Below are positions 8,568 to 15,033 of a stretch of 33,579 nucleotides of DNA, one piece after another. Position 1 is the first letter of the stretch, and each line of letters starts with the position of its first letter. The notes below the pieces were generated by a model that worked only from the letters and a program-made list of their open reading frames with translations, ran no database searches and was not told the origin of the DNA. Made by a program: the position numbers and the translations under genes. Where the stretch lies: the NCBI RefSeq assembly GCF_001913705.1, contig NZ_MKQD01000041.1, forward strand, positions 1 through 33,579, given 5' to 3'. This DNA is from Thalassotalea sp. PP2-459 (GTDB lineage: Bacteria > Pseudomonadota > Gammaproteobacteria > Enterobacterales > Alteromonadaceae).

Positions 8568-9611
8568 TCACTTTTTCTCATTTTTATTCTTTTTAATAGT
8601 TTCATTAATCATATGAAGTAACCCCAAGTTAGCTGGCACGTCTTGCGATAGTTCCCAAATCATAACGCCAGCTCCTAACTGCAAAGCTAATTCAGTTTTT
8701 GCTTTGATGGTTTGGTAGCCATTAAAGGTAATGTAATCGCAATCAGCACAATTGTTACCAATTAGATCGCCCTTGCTTTTTTCAGGCCCAAACTCACCAA
8801 AAATATCATCGAATGTATAGTTTTTCTTATATTTTCCAAAGCCATAACCATAAAAAGGTAGGCCTAATATTAATTGCTTTTTACTGAGTCCTTTATTTCG
8901 CCATAGTGCTAAGTCAGCTTCCGCTTTCGCTAATGTAGAATGCTCAACACCTACACTTCCCCACGTTGGACCTACAGCGTCATATGACATGACAGAAACG
9001 AAATCAAAAAGAGGTAAAGTAGATTCTGGTAACATTCCACCAATGTAAGAACCCGTCGCCGCGGTAAGTAACTTGTCATGTGCCATCAAGCTTTGTTTTA
9101 ATGACTTAATGAAAGGTAAAAAATCTCCGTTGTTATCAATGTCAGTTAACATTTTACTTTCAATATCGATATCCAAACCATCGAATCCTAGTTCATGCAC
9201 AAAGGCCAACACGTTCTTTATCGTTTTGTCGCGATTTTCTGATAATAAGAGTGTGCGCCAATCCCCGGCACAAGATGGATAAGCTGCTCCGCCAATAGAT
9301 ACAAGAACTTTGACATTTGAACGATGAGCTTTCTCAAGCAAATGCTCAATTTCGCTTACCCTTAAAGGAAAACCATGTTGTCCAGTCATACAGCTCGGTT
9401 GATTATTTTCGATGAACTCCCCTTGTTTATTTGGGTGTAAAAAAGCTAACGTTAAATGCGTAACCTTTGATAAATCTATCCGTTCAAGTTGATTCTCTAT
9501 ACCATGGTAACTCGGTATATAGCCTATTATCATTGGTGTTGCATGCGCGCTAAAAGGCAACGCTAGCATTACCCCAACCACAACAAAGATGTTTTTTAGA
9601 AATTTATACAT
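8568..9611 (-). CDS. Secreted GH18 chitinase-family glycoside hydrolase
   Basis: A 347-residue glycoside hydrolase family 18 protein with a signal peptide (residues 1-24, ending SAHA). The single catalytic domain is complete: SIGG at 105-108, the DxxDxDxE motif as DGLDIDIE at 144-151 (acid/base Glu151), MSYD at 208-211 and a C-terminal MIWELSQD. Family members cleave beta-1,4 bonds of chitin or chitooligosaccharides through the substrate's N-acetyl group. There is no chitin-binding module, so soluble oligomers are likelier than crystalline chitin, although an endo-N-acetylglucosaminidase activity cannot be excluded. It is the last gene of the minus-strand glycan locus, about 200 bp after the halogenase, and has its own terminator. 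It contrasts with the catalytically altered GH18 domain at 15034-17832. Confidence 0.9.
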   Translation of the reverse strand: MYKFLKNIFVVVGVMLALPFSAHATPMIIGYIPSYHGIENQLERIDLSKVTHLTLAFLHPNKQGEFIENNQPSCMTGQHGFPLRVSEIEHLLEKAHRSNVKVLVSIGGAAYPSCAGDWRTLLLSENRDKTIKNVLAFVHELGFDGLDIDIESKMLTDIDNNGDFLPFIKSLKQSLMAHDKLLTAATGSYIGGMLPESTLPLFDFVSVMSYDAVGPTWGSVGVEHSTLAKAEADLALWRNKGLSKKQLILGLPFYGYGFGKYKKNYTFDDIFGEFGPEKSKGDLIGNNCADCDYITFNGYQTIKAKTELALQLGAGVMIWELSQDVPANLGLLHMINETIKKNKNEKK

Positions 9612-9810
9612 AATTCAATAAACCTTGTTTACCTCATCAGTTATTCTGATGCAATTTAAAGCAAAATAAGCGGCTTGAATCCCATCAAGTCACCATAAAG
9701 CTCTTTTTAAGATGAAAATTAATTTAAGCTTGCCATTTTCTCAGATGGAAATATGCCATCGACAGCCAATAAAATAGCGTTACCCGAGAAAGTTGTTAAA
9801 TTCTTGTAAC

Positions 9811-11316
9811 TCATTTATTCGCCCGGCAATGCTGATGAATAAAATCACTGTGCAATGGCATTGTGCTCACCGTATCTTTAATCAATTGCGCATTTTTCAT
9901 GAGCATATTGGCGAGTTTTTGAGGATCAAATCCATCGATCAAGGGGTAATATTTATTAGGACGAATATGCATGCCTTCTAGAACGGCGCACCAACTATTT
10001 TTAGTGAAAAAATCCCCATAAACACTTTTAAGTTCACCACGCTTTTTAAAAATAGATAAGGTCTCATTAAGGCTTTCAGGAATTGGCATTTGCTGACACA
10101 TCTGCCAAAAGTCAGTATCAGCACGCTGGGCAGTTGCATAATGCAGAATAATAAAGTCTCGTATTTCTAAATAATCTAGATCCATTTTTTGATTAAACAT
10201 TTGCTCGTTTTGCTCATCAAAGTCAGTATCTGGAAAATGCTGAGAAAAATTAACGAGTGTTTTATATACTAAATGAATCGCTGTTGACTCTAGTGGCTCT
10301 AAGAAGCCTCCTGCTAATCCTAATGCAAGACAGTTTTTATGCCATACTTTTTCTCTTTTACCTGTGGTAAATGGAATAACGTTAGGCTCAGTCAGTATTT
10401 TACCTTGCACATTGTTGGTCAATGTTTTTATTGCTTGTTCATCAGTGCAATATTTGCTTGAAAAGACATAACCATTACCCGTTCGATGTTGTAGCGGAAT
10501 AGTCCATGACCAACCAGCAGCTTGTGCTTTAGCAATGGTATAAGGTACAGGAGGCTGGTCAGTTTGTGTTTGGATAGTTACAGCACGATCACAAGGTAAG
10601 TATTTTGACCATTCTTCAACAGGAATACCTAACGCCTTTTCTATAAGCAGTGCTTTAAACCCAGTACAATCAATAAAAAAGTCACTGGTGATTTGTTTTT
10701 TACAATCAGTATGCAGTTGATCAATAAAGCCTTGTTCGTTTAGCACCACATCGCTAACAGTCGCTTCTATTCTCTCTACACCTCGTTGCAGACAAAGTTC
10801 TCTTAAAAAACGAGTTACTTGTGATGCGTCTAGGTGTAAAGCTGACGAACTGTTAGCTATCACCCAATCTTTCGTCTGTTTAGGCTTCAGGACGAAACGG
10901 TTATGCTTTGCCATTTCTGCATTAACGGAATAGTCCATTAAGGAAGCTTTATTCCCTTCTGATAAGGACTTAAGCCAAACCTGATAAAAATCAAAACCAT
11001 TTAAAGACCTTCCTATATGGCCAAATGGATGAAAATAATGCTCATTTACCGCGTACCAGTCATCAAAACGAATACCTAATTTGAAGGTCGCAGAGGTTGC
11101 TTTGATAAATTCTTTCAGATCTATTTGACTAGCATTTAAAAAGTCAATGATAGAAGGAACGGTAGATTCACCAACACCGATAGTTGAAATATCGGGTGAT
11201 TCCACTACAGTGGTCTTAATTTGACACCCTTTAAGTAGGTTAGATAGTAGCGATGCAGCCATCCAGCCTGCCGTGCCACCACCCACAATACAAATTGAAT
11301 TAATACCTTTTTGCAT
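9811..11316 (-). CDS. Flavin-dependent tryptophan-halogenase-family protein
   Basis: A 501-residue FADH2-dependent halogenase. The FAD motif GGGTAG is at 12-17, the catalytic lysine is K79 (in TFKLGIRF), the halogenase signature WSWTIP is at 269-274, and the glutamate E343 lies in PLESTAIHLV. All key residues are present, so it should form hypohalous acid and halogenate an electron-rich, possibly indole-like, substrate given reduced flavin. No flavin reductase or biosynthetic genes are nearby. Its partner is instead the TonB-dependent receptor 109 bp upstream, a pairing seen in Xanthomonas, Caulobacter-type bacteria and Alteromonadales, with unknown physiological substrate. The intergenic hairpin at 11374-11405 probably sets its level relative to the receptor. 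Confidence 0.9.
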   Translation of the reverse strand: MQKGINSICIVGGGTAGWMAASLLSNLLKGCQIKTTVVESPDISTIGVGESTVPSIIDFLNASQIDLKEFIKATSATFKLGIRFDDWYAVNEHYFHPFGHIGRSLNGFDFYQVWLKSLSEGNKASLMDYSVNAEMAKHNRFVLKPKQTKDWVIANSSSALHLDASQVTRFLRELCLQRGVERIEATVSDVVLNEQGFIDQLHTDCKKQITSDFFIDCTGFKALLIEKALGIPVEEWSKYLPCDRAVTIQTQTDQPPVPYTIAKAQAAGWSWTIPLQHRTGNGYVFSSKYCTDEQAIKTLTNNVQGKILTEPNVIPFTTGKREKVWHKNCLALGLAGGFLEPLESTAIHLVYKTLVNFSQHFPDTDFDEQNEQMFNQKMDLDYLEIRDFIILHYATAQRADTDFWQMCQQMPIPESLNETLSIFKKRGELKSVYGDFFTKNSWCAVLEGMHIRPNKYYPLIDGFDPQKLANMLMKNAQLIKDTVSTMPLHSDFIHQHCRANK

Positions 11317-11373
11317 GCTAATACCGCGTTATTTCGTTATGGAGATGTTAATATTTAATACTAATTGACATAA

Positions 11374-11405
11374 GGATGCTACTCAGTAGGTACTGAGTAG
11401 CATCC
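11374..11405. repeat. Perfect hairpin between receptor and halogenase genes
   Basis: A perfect 15-bp inverted repeat with a 2-nt centre (11374-11388 / 11391-11405, GGATGCTACTCAGTA) lies directly after the receptor stop codon. It lacks a U-run on the minus strand, so it probably protects the receptor mRNA 3' end from exonucleases or partly attenuates transcription into the halogenase gene. Confidence 0.75.
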
Positions 11406-11425
11406 TATTATCAAATCACTTATCG

Positions 11426-14400
11426 TTAAAAGCTCCCTCTAAGCGTTAACGCATAACGACGGTCTGTGGTAAAAGTAAAGGCATTAGTTAAGGTACCTTC
11501 CTGATTTTGTTGATACTTAGTGTTGGTATCTTCGCCAAGTACATTACTCACTTCAAAGCCTACTTTAAAGTTGTCAGTAAGGTTGTAGTGAATGCTGAAA
11601 TCCATGAGGCCTTGAGCTTCTGAATACACAGGTACAAATTCAGTTGACTCACGTAGTGCCAATAAATATTCCGAACGCCATGTGTAAGCTAAGCGTGCTG
11701 AGATACCTTCATATTCATACATACCAACAATATTTACATTTTGATCAGAGTAACCTACCAATGGCAAATCGCTGAACTGTCGGAAAGAATTACGTCCGTC
11801 AGGTGCTTCTAGCGAGCCATTCGAGAAACGTGATTGTAACGATGGGTTTTGATTTGGATCTTCAAGTCCATCTTGGTCGATAAAGGTATAATTCAACTGT
11901 AAGCCTAAACCTTTCCATGCACCGGGAAGCATATCGTAGAACTGGGTATATGAAACTTCATAACCTTGAATCGTTCCAGAGCCTTCATTACTTGGGCCAT
12001 AAGCTGATACGGTATAGTCTTGACCATTCGCTTCAACCGTTGATGCGAAGGATTTATTTCGAATAATACCGTCTAGCTTTTTATGAAATAAACCAAACGT
12101 TAACGAACCTGTTTCTGAAAAGTACCATTCAGCTGTTAAATCCAAATTCACCGATTCTTCAGGATCTAAATACGGGTTACGTGCATTAGCGGTAATTTCA
12201 ATGTTTTTGTAGTCAACAACAGGGTTTGTCTCTTCATTTTCTTCTAGATTAGGATCTTGAAGCACGCTTTCAGCATTTAAACTGACAAACATTTTGTTCA
12301 CTGAATCTGTTAAACTCGGGAAGTAAATCCCTTTTGACGCACCAAATCGCACAACCACATCATCGCCAATACCAAAGTTTAGGTTTAAACTTGGCAGCAC
12401 TGTTGAGTAGTTATGTTCTACCGTTGAGAAAAATGCTTCACCGGTAGATAAACTGACAAGCTCAGGGTAAAGATCTTCCCACACTTGACGTCGAGCAGTC
12501 CCTTCTTGGCTGACAGATGCAGGTGCAGGTAGTGTAACGGCACCTGTCGATTCAAGATCATAATCAACTGAACGTAAGCCAACATTACCGGTCAAATAAA
12601 TATCATTCGATAAATCAACTTCGAAATCTGCACGTAAGTAAAACTCTGTACGTTGTGTGTTAGTTTCACTGATATGGCGCGCAGCAAAAGGTCCATCTAC
12701 CCTGCCGGTCATATCTTCGTACGGAATCGCACAATCTCCGCTTTGATCCCACGCATTATCGAGTGAGAAATACGTACCGCAACCATCACGTAATGTTTGA
12801 TCAAAATTTTCGGTAAGATCCATCCTTGGGAATAAATAGCTAGTGAATGGGCCTTGTACGGTATGACCTCGGAAATGATCTTTAAATTCAACACGTTCAA
12901 ATAGCTCAGGTGCAACTTGTGGTGAAGAAAGGTAGGCTTCGTCCGCTTCCCACCGTTTGTTCAACGGCTGCCAACCTTCGTATTCCGTATTTCGAGCAAT
13001 TAAATTTTTGTCTGAGTAAAACGCGCCAGCATAAACTTTGGTAAACATGCCCTTTTCAATGACATATTCTAGATCAAGTTTAAAGGAGTCTGATTCAGCA
13101 TCATTGACTTCTAGCTGTGGTAAACCTGAGTATAAGCTCAATACTGGATGGGTATATTCAAGATCGCCTTCTTCATTTGTTATAGGACCTTCAACATCTG
13201 GTGGGTTAGAGATACCACTGTTGAGAAATTCCACCGATGGCGTTTCATTACGAAGATCTAAGAAAAACGGCGCATATTGATCAGTATAAGCACCACCACG
13301 AACTGAAGCCGTTAGTTGATAATTATCAACAGTGCGTTCAGAGTCAACGTTTTGGTAATCAAAGTGAACCGTTAAGTTATCGGTCGCTTTAAACCTAACA
13401 TTAATAGACGTATCTGCAATCTCGCTTTCTGTATTGTTATAACGAGAAGAAAAGTTATGGTGATATTGACCTGTTGTTAAATCACCAACACCTGATGTTA
13501 CATAACCATTTTCATCAACCGTTAATGGATAACGATTGCTTCCTGCACCCCACTGGATACCGTCTGGCACAGCTGATACGAAGCCACGTTCACCATTAAA
13601 GATCACATATTCGCGCCAATCTAACGATGCTTTCGAGTAAATATGCTCTACCGTCACTAACGTTCTTTCATCTGGGCTTTCCCACTGCACTGATGCGGTT
13701 AAACCGGTGCGTTTACGCTCATTTTCTGCCGTTGTGATCGTCAACGCTGCTGGCGTATAATAAGTAACACCATCTGGTTGACCCTCTACTGGGCCGCCTT
13801 CATATGGAGGAACATAATTTGCCTCATCTTCTTCGGTATAAAGACTTGACGGTTCACAAGTTCCGTCCCAAGACTGCACAGAAAGCGAACAAGGACCGTC
13901 CCAATAGCCAGCTACTATACCTGGTCCCCTCAACTCGCCCCAGTTTTCATAATGAAATGGAACAGGGCCTCGACTATGATAATTACCTAAACCAAAACCA
14001 TCACCTTTAGTTTTAAATTCAGATCTAGAACCCGCAACTAAAATGCCCCATTTACCTGAATTTGTTTCCCAGCTATCAGAAAGTAACATATTAAATGAAG
14101 GTGTTGCCTCTTCACGATAATCGCCATAATTTGCTTTAGCGCCAAAAGCAAACACACGCTCATCAGAGTCAAACGGTTTACGCGTAATAAGGTTAACGGT
14201 ACCTGCAATACCGCCTGAAATTAGATCAGCGGTTTGGTTTTTAACAACTTCTACAGCTCCTAGCAATTCCGCCGGAAAGTCTTCATAACTTAACCCACCG
14301 TTTGGATTTGCACTAAACGCGCCTCGGCCATTAATTTCACTACGTACGCGATCTAAACCACGAACTAACACGCCTGTTCCTTCATCCGCAAAGTGCTTAG

Positions 14401-14710
14401 GATCATCTGAAGCAGCAAACCGTTCAATAGTAACGCCCGGAACGCGTTGTAAAGCTTCAGTTACTGATTTATCTGGCAATGCACCAATATCTGTCGCGGT
14501 AATAACATCCTTAACCGTATCAGCCATACGTTTAAGGTCTTGAGCTGAAGCAATACTTTTTCGTATTCCCAATACCTCAATAACTTCAACATTTTCATCT
14601 TCAGCTTTTTTGCTGTCTGTTTCTTCTTGATAAGCGATGGCAGAATGCGAGTAAGCTAACGCACTACAAACGGCTATCGATAATAAGTTTTTATTGAATT
14701 TTTTAGTCAT
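11426..14710 (-). CDS. TonB-dependent outer-membrane receptor (large glycan-type)
   Basis: A 1094-residue outer-membrane transporter powered by TonB/ExbBD. The signal peptide ends near residue 26 (HSAIA). The plug domain (about 45-170) contains ALPDKSVTEALQRVPGV, NQTADLISGGIAGTVNL and the DRVRSEINGRG segment, all typical of the long TIGR01782-type receptors of Alteromonadales and Caulobacter that import oligosaccharides. The rest is a 22-strand barrel ending in the aromatic residue of ALTLRGSF. It sits between the GH18-LytTR regulator upstream and the halogenase and chitinase genes downstream, so a chitin-derived oligosaccharide is the best guess for its substrate (inference). Its 323-bp upstream region carries a perfect palindrome at 14821-14834 and other repeats. 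Confidence 0.93.
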   Translation of the reverse strand: MTKKFNKNLLSIAVCSALAYSHSAIAYQEETDSKKAEDENVEVIEVLGIRKSIASAQDLKRMADTVKDVITATDIGALPDKSVTEALQRVPGVTIERFAASDDPKHFADEGTGVLVRGLDRVRSEINGRGAFSANPNGGLSYEDFPAELLGAVEVVKNQTADLISGGIAGTVNLITRKPFDSDERVFAFGAKANYGDYREEATPSFNMLLSDSWETNSGKWGILVAGSRSEFKTKGDGFGLGNYHSRGPVPFHYENWGELRGPGIVAGYWDGPCSLSVQSWDGTCEPSSLYTEEDEANYVPPYEGGPVEGQPDGVTYYTPAALTITTAENERKRTGLTASVQWESPDERTLVTVEHIYSKASLDWREYVIFNGERGFVSAVPDGIQWGAGSNRYPLTVDENGYVTSGVGDLTTGQYHHNFSSRYNNTESEIADTSINVRFKATDNLTVHFDYQNVDSERTVDNYQLTASVRGGAYTDQYAPFFLDLRNETPSVEFLNSGISNPPDVEGPITNEEGDLEYTHPVLSLYSGLPQLEVNDAESDSFKLDLEYVIEKGMFTKVYAGAFYSDKNLIARNTEYEGWQPLNKRWEADEAYLSSPQVAPELFERVEFKDHFRGHTVQGPFTSYLFPRMDLTENFDQTLRDGCGTYFSLDNAWDQSGDCAIPYEDMTGRVDGPFAARHISETNTQRTEFYLRADFEVDLSNDIYLTGNVGLRSVDYDLESTGAVTLPAPASVSQEGTARRQVWEDLYPELVSLSTGEAFFSTVEHNYSTVLPSLNLNFGIGDDVVVRFGASKGIYFPSLTDSVNKMFVSLNAESVLQDPNLEENEETNPVVDYKNIEITANARNPYLDPEESVNLDLTAEWYFSETGSLTFGLFHKKLDGIIRNKSFASTVEANGQDYTVSAYGPSNEGSGTIQGYEVSYTQFYDMLPGAWKGLGLQLNYTFIDQDGLEDPNQNPSLQSRFSNGSLEAPDGRNSFRQFSDLPLVGYSDQNVNIVGMYEYEGISARLAYTWRSEYLLALRESTEFVPVYSEAQGLMDFSIHYNLTDNFKVGFEVSNVLGEDTNTKYQQNQEGTLTNAFTFTTDRRYALTLRGSF

Positions 14711-15033
14711 GTTCCACTCTCATTTGCTTATAGTTTTTTTAATGGGCGCTTTGGTGTTATTAACATACTCGTGCTCGTTACAATACTTGCTTAGTTTTTC
14801 TGCATATTATTAACAACATTTGACAGCGCTGTCACCCTGATTTTGACTATATCAAGCACAATGACACAAGGATATATCAACAAACGGATCATATCATGAA
14901 ATGTAACAAAACAAAAAACAAATGATTGTTTTATAAGGTTTTTTTGTTCATTTCCATTGCTTTGACATTCATGAAATGTACTAGGATTCAATAAAAATAA
15001 TGGTAACAGGAGAGGTAAAATTGAATATAAGTA
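14711..15033 (-). promoter_or_regulatory. Upstream regulatory region of the receptor operon
   Basis: These 323 bp have no gene. An open minus-strand frame at 14791-14991 is compositional. The region holds the palindrome at 14821-14834, a 12-mer TCATGAAATGTA twice in the same orientation (14894-14905 and 14969-14980, 75 bp apart), and a short inverted repeat ACATT-N5-AATGT at 14965-14979 overlapping the second copy. It is the obvious place for the regulator encoded just upstream to act. Confidence 0.65.
14821..14834. promoter_or_regulatory. Perfect palindrome, candidate LacI-type (NagR-like) operator
   Basis: TGACAGCGCTGTCA is a perfect 14-bp palindrome with a central CG step, typical of LacI-family operators. 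From memory it matches the core of the NagR operator described for N-acetylglucosamine genes in Shewanella and relatives. It lies 111-124 bp upstream of the receptor ATG. On the minus strand its GTGACA could serve as a -35 with an AT-rich -10 about 17-19 bp on, so a bound repressor would block the promoter. No LacI-family gene is in the window. Confidence 0.65.

Noticed and set aside
8402-8596. 64-codon plus-strand frame
   Set aside because: It is a shifted reading of the araC tail duplicate and runs through the chitinase terminator.
14791-14991. 66-codon minus-strand frame upstream of the TonB receptor
   Set aside because: It covers the palindrome and repeat-bearing promoter region and has no protein-like features.
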